DNA of 31,735 nucleotides from Nitrososphaerota archaeon (GCA_029784825.1 JAFMAU010000021.1:1-31735), one strand, 5' to 3'. Numbered from the stretch's first letter, positions 6,922 through 14,564 are shown. Translations and numbers: made by a program. Notes: a model not told the origin generated them from the sequence alone.

Positions 6922-8958
6922 CTAGGACGTCTGGACCTGTTTGCGGATCGTCTCGACGACGTCCGGGTTGGCGAGGGTCGTGACGTCGCCATAATCCTTC
7001 CTGTCTGAGATCGATGCGAGTACCCGTCTCATGATCTTCCCCGACCTCGTTTTCGGAAGGTCAGGCACGATATAGACGAACCTCGGCCGGGCAATCGGTC
7101 CAAGCGACTGCACGACGTTAGCCTTCACCTTCTCTTCGAGTTCCTTGGATGCGGTGTTCCCTGGCTTCAGGGCGACGTATACCACCGGCACATGTCCTCT
7201 GAGCTCGTCTACCATCGCAATCGCAGCTGCTTCCGCAACCTCTGGGGTGGTTAGGACCGCGTTTTCGAGTTCCTTGGTCCCCAACCTGTGCCCTGCCACT
7301 TTGATTACGTCGTCGACCCTGCCAAGGATACGGAAGTATCCGTCAGCTGCCAGCACGGCGCCGTCCCCGGCGAAGTAAGGCCAGTCGTGCCAGTCCTTGC
7401 TGTCTTTGTTCTTGTTGTACTTTGAATAGTAGACCTTGACAAACCTGTCCGGGTCCCCCCAGATTGTCTGCATTATCCCAGGCCACGGGTTCCTGATGCA
7501 GATGTTTCCGGCCTTGTTCTGGCCGGCAGGGACCTCGGCGCCGTTTTCATCGTAGATTATCGGATAGATGCCCGGCATGCCAGGGCCCGCGCTCCCAGCC
7601 TTCATGGCTGAAAGGGCTGGGATTGTGGTGCACAGGAAGCCACCCGTCTCGGTCTGCCACCAGGTGTCGGTAATGACCGCCTGCTTCTTCCCGACCGCCT
7701 CGTAGTACCACCGCCAGGCCTCGGGCTCGATCGGCTCCCCCACGGTCGTCATCGCCTTGAAGTGAATATCGTACTTTGATGGCTCGTCGGCGCCGGCCTT
7801 CCTCAGCATGCGAATCGTGGTCGGTGCCGTGTGGAATATGTTTACCCCGAGCCGCTCGGCAATCCTCCATGGCCGTCCGGCGTCGGGGTATAGGGGCACC
7901 CCTTCGTACATAACCGACGTTGCGGCAAGCGCCAGAGGGCCGTATACGATGTAAGAGTGACCAGTGATCCAACCGATGTCTGCGAAGCACCAGTAGACAT
8001 CCTCAGGGTGGATGTCCTGCACGAACTTTGAAGTCCCGGCGACGTAGGCCAGATAGCCTCCCGTCCTGTGCTGGGCCCCCTTTGGCCGTCCCGTCGACCC
8101 GCTGGTGTACATGAGAAACAGCGGAGCTTCCGAATCCATGGATACTGGGGCGATGGTCTTTCCCCGGTATGCCTTCATTACTTCGTCGACGAAGAAGTCT
8201 CTCCCCTCCACCATCGGAGACTGAGAGAGATACTTGCCCGGATGGCGCCGCCAGACGAGCACCTTCTTCACTTCGATGCCCAGCTTCCTGGCTTCCTCTA
8301 CCGTGATGTCGGCTTCCTTCTTCTTGTCTATCAGTCCCCCGTTCCTATAGTATCCGTCGATGGTGACCAGCACCGTACTTTTCGAGTCTTCCATCCGTTC
8401 TGCACAGGCCTTCGCGCTGAACCCTCCGAAGACCTGGTTGTGGATGATCCCCAGCCTTGCCGCTGCGAGCATGGAGACGGGGAGCTCCGGCACCATTGGG
8501 AGGTGGAAAGTCACCCTGTCCCCGGTGTTGAGTCCTGCGAACTCCTTCAGCACCAGTGCGAACTCATTGACCCTCCGGTAAAGCTCCTGGTAGGTTATCG
8601 TCTGTTGCGCTTCCTCTTCCGGCTCGGGAACCCAGATCAGGGCGGCTTTGTTCCCGTACTTCGCAAGGTGCCTGTCTACGCAGTTGTACGACGCGTTGAT
8701 TTTACCGCCGACGAACCACTTCCAGAAAGGCGGTTTGTTGCTGTCCAGGACGGTATGCCACTTGCTGTCCCAGCTCAGCAGGTTCGCGTACTCCTCAAAG
8801 CATTTCGGGAAGTTCTTCTCTGAAAACCGCTCGAAGACGTCCGGGTCCTTTACGTTCGCCTGTTCCTTGAAACTGTCAGGCGGTTGTATGAGCGGCTCCT
8901 CTTTCCAGTGAACAGCAATCTGTGCTTCAGAAATATCGGCCTGACTCTCGGCCGTCAA
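6922..8958 (-). CDS. acs: Acetyl-CoA synthetase (AMP-forming)
   Basis: 678 residues, the usual length for AMP-forming acetyl-CoA synthetase, which makes acetyl-CoA from acetate, ATP and CoA through acetyl-AMP. Seen: the ATP-binding loop YTSGSTGRPKG (284-294), DTWWQTETGG (431-440) with the Trp typical of small acyl pockets, the hinge region ILGRVDDVIKVAGHR, and the C-terminal PKTRSGKIMRR with the catalytic Lys at about 641. That Lys in the PxxxxGK context is the classical site of regulatory acetylation, which fits the acetylase and deacetylase genes downstream. A TTG start at 8958 is used; no ATG precedes the conserved N-terminal region, and a TATA box lies about 32 bases before it. Confidence 0.96.
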   Translation of the reverse strand: MTAESQADISEAQIAVHWKEEPLIQPPDSFKEQANVKDPDVFERFSEKNFPKCFEEYANLLSWDSKWHTVLDSNKPPFWKWFVGGKINASYNCVDRHLAKYGNKAALIWVPEPEEEAQQTITYQELYRRVNEFALVLKEFAGLNTGDRVTFHLPMVPELPVSMLAAARLGIIHNQVFGGFSAKACAERMEDSKSTVLVTIDGYYRNGGLIDKKKEADITVEEARKLGIEVKKVLVWRRHPGKYLSQSPMVEGRDFFVDEVMKAYRGKTIAPVSMDSEAPLFLMYTSGSTGRPKGAQHRTGGYLAYVAGTSKFVQDIHPEDVYWCFADIGWITGHSYIVYGPLALAATSVMYEGVPLYPDAGRPWRIAERLGVNIFHTAPTTIRMLRKAGADEPSKYDIHFKAMTTVGEPIEPEAWRWYYEAVGKKQAVITDTWWQTETGGFLCTTIPALSAMKAGSAGPGMPGIYPIIYDENGAEVPAGQNKAGNICIRNPWPGIMQTIWGDPDRFVKVYYSKYNKNKDSKDWHDWPYFAGDGAVLAADGYFRILGRVDDVIKVAGHRLGTKELENAVLTTPEVAEAAAIAMVDELRGHVPVVYVALKPGNTASKELEEKVKANVVQSLGPIARPRFVYIVPDLPKTRSGKIMRRVLASISDRKDYGDVTTLANPDVVETIRKQVQTS

Positions 8959-8983
8959 TCTTCAGGGCAAAAACTGCGAATTC

Positions 8984-8994
8984 GATTATTTAAG
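8984..8994 (-). promoter_or_regulatory. TATA box for acs
   Basis: Minus-strand cttaaataatc, about 32 bases before the TTG start of acs. It is a good archaeal TATA consensus and supports that non-ATG start. Confidence 0.55.
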
Positions 8995-9064
8995 ATTGGC
9001 TGATGCCGTCAGCACGGGAGCACCAGCAGAACGAACCACCAGCGCCGACACCATATAACACCGA

Positions 9065-9074
9065 CATTATATAC
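9065..9074 (+). promoter_or_regulatory. TATA box for the VOC gene
   Basis: Plus-strand cattatatac. Its spacing to the ATG at 9097 (about 27 bases) is better than to the ATG at 9085 (about 15), so the second or third Met may be the true start. Confidence 0.55.
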
Positions 9075-9084
9075 CCATCTTGAT

Positions 9085-9501
9085 ATGCAGAAGGCCATGA
9101 CCATGCGAATAACGCAGATCACTATCGTGGTGAAGGACCAGGCGGCCTCGCTGGAGTTCTTTACTTCGAAGGTGGGGTTCGAGAAGAAGACTGACGTTAC
9201 CCCGCCGGGCAGCTACAGGTGGGTCACGGTCGGCCCGAAAGGTCAGGACCTGGAGCTCGCATTGTGGCAGTCAGGCTCCCCCGACCCCAACGGGTGGTCC
9301 AAGGACTGGAAGCCGGGTGGCCCTCCGATGGTGTTGTGGGTTGACGACTGCCGTAAGGCGTTCGCCGAAATGAAAGCGAAGGGCGTTCGCTTCGTCCAAG
9401 AGCCCTATGAGGTGCCTTGGGGGACCTCTGCGACTTTCGCCGACCCCGACGGCAACATGTTCTCGCTGCACCAGCCTCCGTCGAACACGGGTCGGTCCTG
9501 A
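9085..9501 (+). CDS. VOC family (glyoxalase / bleomycin-resistance fold) protein
   Basis: 138 residues covering one vicinal-oxygen-chelate domain with two beta-alpha-beta-beta-beta modules. The first begins MRITQITIVVKDQAASLEFF; the second ends ATFADPDGNMFSLHQ. The DPDGN turn and final strand are typical of glyoxalase-like proteins annotated in archaeal and bacterial genomes. Such proteins range from metal-dependent lyases to binding proteins, and the substrate here is unknown. Three in-frame ATG codons lie at 9085, 9097 and 9103; the TATA position favours 9097. It is followed after 29 bases by an ArsR regulator and a broken SRPBCC gene, a combination common in small resistance or stress operons. 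Confidence 0.85.
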   Translation: MQKAMTMRITQITIVVKDQAASLEFFTSKVGFEKKTDVTPPGSYRWVTVGPKGQDLELALWQSGSPDPNGWSKDWKPGGPPMVLWVDDCRKAFAEMKAKGVRFVQEPYEVPWGTSATFADPDGNMFSLHQPPSNTGRS

Positions 9502-9530
9502 ACTCCTTGCCCCGCGCCCGAAATCGGGAG

Positions 9531-9854
9531 ATGAACACCGTCTTCGCGGCCCTGTCGAACCCTGAGCGACGGATGATGCTCGACATGCTCCGGGAAGGAG
9601 GCCGTCCTGCGGGTGACCTGGTCGCGGCCTTTCCAGATCTTCCGCAGCCGGCAGTGTCTAGGCACCTGCGCATCCTTCGAGAGGCGGGTCTGGTGACAGT
9701 CGTCCCCCGAGCGCAGCAGCGGGTGTATTCCCTTGCCCCTGCTGGACTCCACGGAGTCGAAGCTTGGGTCTCGACATACAGAGACTTCTGGTCGGGGAAG
9801 CTTGGTTCGCTCTCTGAGCACCTCGGAAAGCCTAGGTCAAGGCGCCAAAATTGA
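9531..9854 (+). CDS. ArsR family winged-helix transcriptional regulator
   Basis: 107 residues of a compact ArsR-type helix-turn-helix protein. It has the opening MNTVFAALSNPERRMMLDML, the recognition region LPQPAVSRHLRILREAGLV and the wing VVPRAQQRVYSLAP. No Cys pair of the metal-sensing kind is seen, so it is more like the ArsR members paired with SRPBCC (AHSA1) proteins than a metal sensor. The start is the ATG at 9531; a longer open frame from 9417 only overlaps the VOC gene. Its stop overlaps the TTG that opens the SRPBCC remnant (aTTGAc), so the pair was translationally coupled. Confidence 0.85.
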   Translation: MNTVFAALSNPERRMMLDMLREGGRPAGDLVAAFPDLPQPAVSRHLRILREAGLVTVVPRAQQRVYSLAPAGLHGVEAWVSTYRDFWSGKLGSLSEHLGKPRSRRQN

Positions 9855-10381
9855 CGAAGCACCACGACGAATTCGGCCCTGCCGGGGCAGTGCGGTCCAG
9901 GGGAACCTCGCCACCCTTGTCTTCAGGAGGAGGTTCCCCCATCCGCCGGAGGTCGTGAGGCGGGCGATTACCGACCCCGCCGAGCTGTCTTCTTGGTACA
10001 TGACAAAAGCCATCATCGACGGCCGACCTGGAGGGTCGATCGATCTTGAGGCGGGGCCGTCCAGGTTGCACGTGACCGGGCGCATACTCACCTGGGACCC
10101 ACACAGCGTGTTCGAGCATGAGTGGAAGTTGCCCCCCTGGCGGAACTCCCTTCAGGTGAAGACGCAGTGATCAGATGGGAGCTCCGTAGCGACGGGGATG
10201 GACGGTGCTGCACCTGGAACACAGGGCGTTGCACCGCACGACCGCGCTGGGCTTCGCTCCCGGGACGCATGCATTCCTCGACAGGCTGGAGGCCCAGCTG
10301 GATGGCAGTCCGCCCCCTGGCTGGCAACAACGGTATACCGAAGTCGTTCCCCAGTACCCTCGTTCCTGGGTCTCCGATTGA
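9851..10381 (+). pseudogene. SRPBCC (AHSA1-like) protein gene broken by three frameshifts
   Basis: Four consecutive frames together spell one SRPBCC/AHSA1 protein of about 176 residues. Frame 1 from TTG 9851 gives TKHHDEFGPAGAVRSRG. Frame 2 gives NLATLVFRRRFPHPPEVV onward to VFEHEWK. Frame 3 gives APLAELPSGEDAVIRWEL. Frame 4 gives VLHLEHRALHRTTALGFAPG and ends PQYPRSWVSD at the stop 10379-10381. The breaks are near 9900-9903, 10126-10130 and 10199-10204. Each is corrected by adding one base, plausibly a G. ArsR-SRPBCC pairs are a common two-gene unit. Either the gene is recently inactivated or the assembly lost bases; the otherwise intact coding sequence favours a very recent event or sequencing error. 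Confidence 0.75.
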
Positions 10382-10402
10382 GGCTGGCACGCGATTGAGT
10401 GG

Positions 10403-10503
10403 TGCGGGGGATGGGATTTGGACCCACGAACCCCTAAGGGATGGGATCTCCCAGGAGCTGCCGCTTAAGTCCCACGCTGTTGACCAGGCTTAGCTACCCC
10501 CGC
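10403..10503 (-). tRNA. tRNA-Leu (anticodon UAA) with a 16-nt intron
   Basis: The minus strand folds as a type II tRNA. The acceptor is GCGGGGG / CCCCCGC with discriminator A. The D-arm runs from GCT to AGC. The anticodon stem is TGGGA / TCCCA around CTTAAG, a short variable arm CCC TTA GGG follows, and the T-arm is GTGGG TCCAAAT CCCAT. A 16-base insert at 10448-10463 sits at the canonical 37/38 position. Removing it restores a seven-base anticodon loop with TAA. CCA is not encoded. A TATA-like cgttaataatgg lies about 27 bases upstream of the 5' end. Confidence 0.92.
10448..10463 (-). other. tRNA-Leu intron (bulge-helix-bulge)
   Basis: The intron reads CGGCAGCTCCTGGGAG on the minus strand. 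Loop bases CTTA can pair with TGGG near the intron end (two G-U pairs) to form the 4-bp central helix. It is flanked by the three-base bulges AG^C and AG^A, and inside it GG can pair with CC. This is the geometry cut by archaeal tRNA splicing endonuclease. Confidence 0.8.
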
Positions 10504-10523
10504 GACGCCTGCGACGCGGCTTT

Positions 10524-10535
10524 CCATTATTAACG
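10524..10535 (-). promoter_or_regulatory. TATA box for tRNA-Leu
   Basis: Minus-strand cgttaataatgg is centred 27 bases upstream of the first base of the tRNA at 10503, the normal archaeal TATA-to-start distance. Confidence 0.55.
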
Positions 10536-10543
10536 TTGGACAG

Positions 10544-12241
10544 TCAGCCGATAAGCTTCAAGAGCGCCTTCAGGCCCAATGTGTTCGCAACGTCCTGCTT
10601 CTTCAGCCACGCCCTCCTTGCCACGGTGACACCATAGCTGATGTTGTCCAAGTCTCCCACCGTGTGAGCATCCGAGTCAACCACTATCTTCACCCCCTCC
10701 TCGGCCGCCCTCTTCGCCCAAGTCTCGTCCAGGTCAAGCCTGTTAGGCTGTCCGTCAGTCTCGAGCATCTTCCCGCTCTCTTTAGCCGCCGTTATCACCC
10801 TGGCCAGGTCGATAGGGTTCCCCTCTCTCCTTCCGATGAGCCTGTTCGTCGGGTGGCACAGGAAATCGACTGAAGGAGCCGAGACCGCCTTCAGAACCCT
10901 CCGGGTGAGTGTCTCCGGGTCCTGCCGGAAGTTCTGATGCAGCGAGGCACCCACGATGTCGAACTCGTCCAGGAACTTCCCGTCGAAGTCGAGCGACCCA
11001 TCGTTCTTGATCTCCACTTCCACCCCCCTGAGTATCCTGAACGGCGCGAGGCGATCGTTCAGTTTCTCGATCTCCTTCCACTGCCTTCGAAATCTCTCCT
11101 CGGTCAGCCCGTTAGCCACCCTGACTGACTGCGAATGGTCCGTGACCGCGATGTATTCGTAACCCCTTTCCATGGCCGCCCTGGCCATCTCTTCGAGCTC
11201 GGCCGCGCCGTCGCTCCACGTGGTGTGCATCTGAAGGTCCCCCCTGACGTCGTCGAGTTCGACAAGATGCGGGAGCTTCCCGCTCAACGCCGCTTCCACC
11301 TCCCCGTTGTTCTCTCGAAGTTCAGGAGGCACATACTGCAGTCCTAGCTTGTCATAGACCCCATCTTCGGTCTCCCCCGAAACGCGATTCCCTCCCGCTT
11401 CGAAGAGCCCGTATTCGTTCAGCTTCCACCCCCTTCCTAGGGCGAGGTTTCGCAGCGTGATGTTGTGTTCCTTCGAGCCTGTGAAATAGACGAGCGCGGC
11501 ACCATATTCCTCCCTCGTGAACAGCCTGACGTCCACCTGCACCCCATCTTCAAGCTTGACGCTGTATCTCCTCGGCCCTCCTTCTAGGACCTGGGCAACC
11601 CCTGGGCACCCTCGCGTGGCGTCCAATACCCTTGGATCAGTGGAGAGGATGTCCAGGTCGCCCACCGTAGACTTGCCCCTTCGGAGGCTCCCCGCCATGC
11701 CGATCTCGATTCCTAACGCTCCGAAGTATGACTTCATCTTCTGGAACACCCCCTCCGCCTCGGGCAGGAGAAGCCTCCTCTCGAAGCTCTGAAGCTTCTC
11801 GATCCCGATGCGGAAACCCTCCCTCACGGTCGGACCGAACTCCGAGTCAAGCTTCCCGCTTCCGAGTGCCGCGTTCAGCTGCTCCACGCTAGTAATCCCC
11901 AGGTCGTGCGCGAGGTGAAATGCGGTCCTGGGGCCGATGCCCGGCACCTTCATGAGAAGTGAAACTCCTGCGGGGGTCCTCCCCCTCAGTGTTTCGAGAA
12001 CTCCGAGCTTGCCCGTCCCAAGATACTCGTCTATCTTCTTCGCTATACCCTCCCCGACGTACTTGATTTCCTCTAGCCTCTTGTCCTTCCAGACCAGTTC
12101 AACGTCTTCACCCAGGTTCCTGATGCTGGTTGCCGCCCTGTGGTAGGCGATGACCTTGAACCGGTCTTCTCCGTTCGCTTCCACGAGCTCCCCCAGGTCG
12201 TCGAGGACCTTCGCGACCTCCAGATTCCTCATTCCGTTCAT
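10544..12241 (-). CDS. polX: Family X DNA polymerase / 3'-5' exonuclease (PolX with PHP domain)
   Basis: 565 residues with the full bacterial-type PolX layout. An N-terminal helical 8-kDa-like domain comes first, then helix-hairpin-helix motifs (GEGIAKKI near 63-70; VPGIGPRTAFHLA near 99-111). The nucleotidyltransferase centre is GSLRRGKSTVGDLD (184-197; metal Asp195 and Asp197, third Asp237 in VQVDVRLF). A C-terminal PHP phosphoesterase domain starts at about 335 with HTTWSDG, and TDHS and DSDAH follow. Such enzymes fill short gaps in base-excision repair and trim 3' ends. The first ATG is at 12241, but the ATG at 12232 (Met4) is 28-29 bases from the TATA-like element, so it may be the real start of a leaderless mRNA. 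Confidence 0.95.
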   Translation of the reverse strand: MNGMRNLEVAKVLDDLGELVEANGEDRFKVIAYHRAATSIRNLGEDVELVWKDKRLEEIKYVGEGIAKKIDEYLGTGKLGVLETLRGRTPAGVSLLMKVPGIGPRTAFHLAHDLGITSVEQLNAALGSGKLDSEFGPTVREGFRIGIEKLQSFERRLLLPEAEGVFQKMKSYFGALGIEIGMAGSLRRGKSTVGDLDILSTDPRVLDATRGCPGVAQVLEGGPRRYSVKLEDGVQVDVRLFTREEYGAALVYFTGSKEHNITLRNLALGRGWKLNEYGLFEAGGNRVSGETEDGVYDKLGLQYVPPELRENNGEVEAALSGKLPHLVELDDVRGDLQMHTTWSDGAAELEEMARAAMERGYEYIAVTDHSQSVRVANGLTEERFRRQWKEIEKLNDRLAPFRILRGVEVEIKNDGSLDFDGKFLDEFDIVGASLHQNFRQDPETLTRRVLKAVSAPSVDFLCHPTNRLIGRREGNPIDLARVITAAKESGKMLETDGQPNRLDLDETWAKRAAEEGVKIVVDSDAHTVGDLDNISYGVTVARRAWLKKQDVANTLGLKALLKLIG

Positions 12242-12255
12242 TTAGAGGCCAAGAG

Positions 12256-12264
12256 TTTTTAAAA
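12256..12264. promoter_or_regulatory. Shared symmetric TATA element for polX and the RAM-domain gene
   Basis: TTTTTAAAA contains the palindrome TTTTAAAA (centre 12260.5). The centre is 28.5 bases from the TTG at 12289 on the plus strand and 28.5 bases from the second ATG of polX at 12232 on the minus strand. No other TATA-like sequence is present in the 47-base gap, so one element probably serves both directions. Confidence 0.55.
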
Positions 12265-12288
12265 GCAGTCCGATAGGCGCCCCTTCCG

Positions 12289-12558
12289 TTGCCAGTCTAT
12301 CAGAAGGCCTTCGTGCTAGTCAAAGTGGCTTCTGGCCACGTAGAAGACGTGGTTGACGCCCTCATGAAGGTTCCTGAGGTCACCGAGGCCCACATCGTCC
12401 CTGGGGACTGGGACATTATCGCTGTAATCAGCGCCCAGAAAGAGGTCATCGTTCCAAGCGACGAGAAGGTCTACAGGCTCGTGCTCGACAAGATAGAGAA
12501 GATCAAGCACGTACAGGACACCAATACCATGGTGTCTCAGTTCGCGAAGACGAAGTAG
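12289..12558 (+). CDS. Stand-alone RAM (Lrp/AsnC ligand-binding) domain protein
   Basis: 89 residues forming only the C-terminal ligand-binding domain of Lrp/AsnC regulators: QKAFVLVKVASGHVEDVV, then EVTEAHIVPGDWDIIAVI, then a C-terminal IKHVQDTNTMVSQ strand. No DNA-binding helix-turn-helix is present. In archaea such small RAM proteins bind amino acids and may modulate full Lrp regulators by mixed oligomers. It sits next to a prolidase and proline dehydrogenase, so amino-acid sensing is a reasonable but unproven role. The TTG start is supported by the TATA element about 28 bases upstream. Its stop directly abuts the stop of the convergent M24 peptidase. Confidence 0.87.
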   Translation: MPVYQKAFVLVKVASGHVEDVVDALMKVPEVTEAHIVPGDWDIIAVISAQKEVIVPSDEKVYRLVLDKIEKIKHVQDTNTMVSQFAKTK

Positions 12559-13659
12559 TTACTTCCACCAGCCGAACTCTTTCGGCGCATCCGTGATGGC
12601 GACTCCCTTTCTCCCTTCGATCAGGAGGTCGTCTTCTATCCTGACCCCTAGCTTTCCTTTGAAGTAGGCGCCCGGCTCGACAGTGAAACACATTCCTGGC
12701 CCGAGCTTTTCCTCCCCGCCATCGACTATGTATGGCGCCTCATGAATCTCAAGGCCGAGCCCGTGCCCCGTCCTGTGGAAGAAATTCTTACCCAGCCCCG
12801 CATCGGTCAGGACCTGCCTGGCAGCGAAGTCGACCGCGCCCACCTTCACACCTGCCCCCGCGGCACTGATCGCGGCTTCCTGCGCCTCCAAGACCTTCGT
12901 GTATACCTTCTCCACGGCGGACGACTGCCCAATGCAGAACGTCCTGGTGACGTCCGCGTAGTACCCGTCGCAGGTGGCGCCCACATCCATCACCACGCTG
13001 TCCCCGCGGGCGAGCTTGCTCGATGAAGGCAGATGGTGGGGGTCCGCGGCGTTCGATCCCGCCTGCACGAGCATGTCTTCCACGGAGGTGGCTCCGTGGG
13101 AAAAGATCAAATCCGTGGCGGCTCTTGCGACTTCCTGTTCGGACGCTCCCTGCTTGATCAGTCCCGGGAACTCCTCGAACGAATCGCTCAATATCGCCCC
13201 CGCCTTCCTCAAAAGCCCGATTTCGACGTCGTCTTTCGCCTCCCTAAGCTTCTGGAGGACATGTTCACCGTCCACGGGCTTTACGCGCACGCTCGCCATC
13301 AACTTGTCCAGATAAGAAAATGGAAACCTTCCTTCGAACCCCCATCTTCCCTTCATACCGACCTCTCTGACCGCCGAGTCGATCGCCGAGCGCGGGCCTT
13401 CCGAGTCGGTCCATGGATGAACCACGAGTCCAAGGGAAGATCTTTGGTAGGGACCAGACTCGAGCGTAGGCGCCACGACATGGGGCTCGCCCCCTGCCGG
13501 GACAATCAACATGAATGGCCTCTCGAGCATGAGCGACCCGATCCCGGTCAGATACCGCATGTTGGGTCCCGGGACGGCGACTATTCCGGCAAGCCCTGCC
13601 TGCTCAAGCCCTCTCTCCAGCTTCCGGAATCGGCCCGCGAAATCCGGTCCAGGTTTCAT
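12559..13659 (-). CDS. pepQ: M24 metallopeptidase, Xaa-Pro dipeptidase / aminopeptidase P-like
   Basis: 366 residues with an N-terminal creatinase-like domain (1 to about 135) and a pita-bread catalytic domain. All five metal ligands can be placed: Asp225 in VVMDVGATC, Asp236 in GYYADVTRT, His299 in RTGHGLGLEIHE, Glu328 in FTVEPGAYF and Glu342 in VRIEDDLLI. This set is typical of prolidases, which split Xaa-Pro dipeptides. The divergent neighbour encodes proline dehydrogenase, so released proline could be oxidised directly. The ATG at 13659 is about 30 bases from a TATA element shared with that gene. Substrate specificity (dipeptides versus longer Xaa-Pro peptides) is not certain. Confidence 0.88.
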   Translation of the reverse strand: MKPGPDFAGRFRKLERGLEQAGLAGIVAVPGPNMRYLTGIGSLMLERPFMLIVPAGGEPHVVAPTLESGPYQRSSLGLVVHPWTDSEGPRSAIDSAVREVGMKGRWGFEGRFPFSYLDKLMASVRVKPVDGEHVLQKLREAKDDVEIGLLRKAGAILSDSFEEFPGLIKQGASEQEVARAATDLIFSHGATSVEDMLVQAGSNAADPHHLPSSSKLARGDSVVMDVGATCDGYYADVTRTFCIGQSSAVEKVYTKVLEAQEAAISAAGAGVKVGAVDFAARQVLTDAGLGKNFFHRTGHGLGLEIHEAPYIVDGGEEKLGPGMCFTVEPGAYFKGKLGVRIEDDLLIEGRKGVAITDAPKEFGWWK

Positions 13660-13684
13660 TCTCGCGTTTGAGTTTAGCGTGCAT

Positions 13685-13694
13685 CGTTAATATG
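13685..13694. promoter_or_regulatory. Shared TATA element for the prolidase and proline dehydrogenase
   Basis: cgttaatatg is the best AT-rich element in the 59-base divergent gap. Its centre is about 29 bases from the TTG at 13719 (plus) and about 31 bases from the ATG at 13659 (minus), so it can act for both genes. Confidence 0.5.
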
Positions 13695-13718
13695 TAGTAT
13701 TCTCTGCGCTCGGCCGAC

Positions 13719-14564
13719 TTGGGACTGAAAGAGTGGGTGGTGCTCCCGCTGGCGAAGAAATGGATCGCCGGAGTGGGCCTCGACGCGGCGGTCGAGGATG
13801 CCAAGAAGGCAAACTCGAGCGGCGTCGGGGTGGTTGTCAACTTCCTGGGGGAGGAGATCACCGACCCCAGGGCGGCTGACGCCTCTGCTGATGAATACCT
13901 CCGGCTTCAGCAGTCAATCTCAGATAACGGCATCGACGGCTACGTGTCAGTCAAGCTCACTCAGCTAGGCATGGGCGCCGACTATGAAGGGATGCGCGGA
14001 CGGCTCGAAAAGATAGCGTCAAACGCCGACCGGCTTTCCCAGCACCTTTGGATCGACATGGAGGGGTCGGCGTTCGTCGAAAAGACCATACAGACCTACC
14101 TAGACCTCCACAGGAAGCATCCGGAGTCGGGGGTCGCCATCCAGGCATACGCACGGCGGAGTGAATCTGACGTCAAAACCATCCTAGACGAGGGTGGCAA
14201 GGTCCGGCTCGTAAAAGGAGCATACGGAGAGAGCCCGGACTTCGTGTTTCCCACCAAGGCAGAGGTCAGGACGAACTACGAGAGACTGATGGACCTACTT
14301 TTCGAAAGGGGAAGCGGGTTCGCCATCGCTACTCACGACGGGGGGCTGGTGGGGCGTGCGAAGACGCTGGCGGCAAAGAGGCAGGTGCAGTTCCACTTCG
14401 AGCTGCTGAAAGGGATAAGGGACGACCTGAAAGAAGAGCTCACGAAATCGGGGTACAAAGTCTACGAATATCTCCCATACGGCGACAGTTGGTGGGCGTA
14501 TTCCAAAAGAAGGATCAAGGAACATCCGAGCAACATCTGGCTACTGGTAAGGTCGCTCGTCTGA
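13719..14564 (+). CDS. Proline dehydrogenase (monofunctional, FAD-dependent)
   Basis: 281 residues of the PRODH TIM-barrel, the short monofunctional form, which oxidises proline to pyrroline-5-carboxylate and passes electrons to the respiratory chain. Recognisable in order: VSVKLTQLGMG, LWIDMEGS, VRLVKGAYGES, IATHDGG, FHFELLKGIRD and the C-terminal YLPYGDSWWAYSKRR that binds FAD and substrate. No P5C dehydrogenase gene is in the window. The TTG start at 13719 is used because an in-frame stop lies 24 bases upstream, and a TATA element shared with the divergent prolidase is about 29 bases away. Confidence 0.93.
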   Translation: MGLKEWVVLPLAKKWIAGVGLDAAVEDAKKANSSGVGVVVNFLGEEITDPRAADASADEYLRLQQSISDNGIDGYVSVKLTQLGMGADYEGMRGRLEKIASNADRLSQHLWIDMEGSAFVEKTIQTYLDLHRKHPESGVAIQAYARRSESDVKTILDEGGKVRLVKGAYGESPDFVFPTKAEVRTNYERLMDLLFERGSGFAIATHDGGLVGRAKTLAAKRQVQFHFELLKGIRDDLKEELTKSGYKVYEYLPYGDSWWAYSKRRIKEHPSNIWLLVRSLV

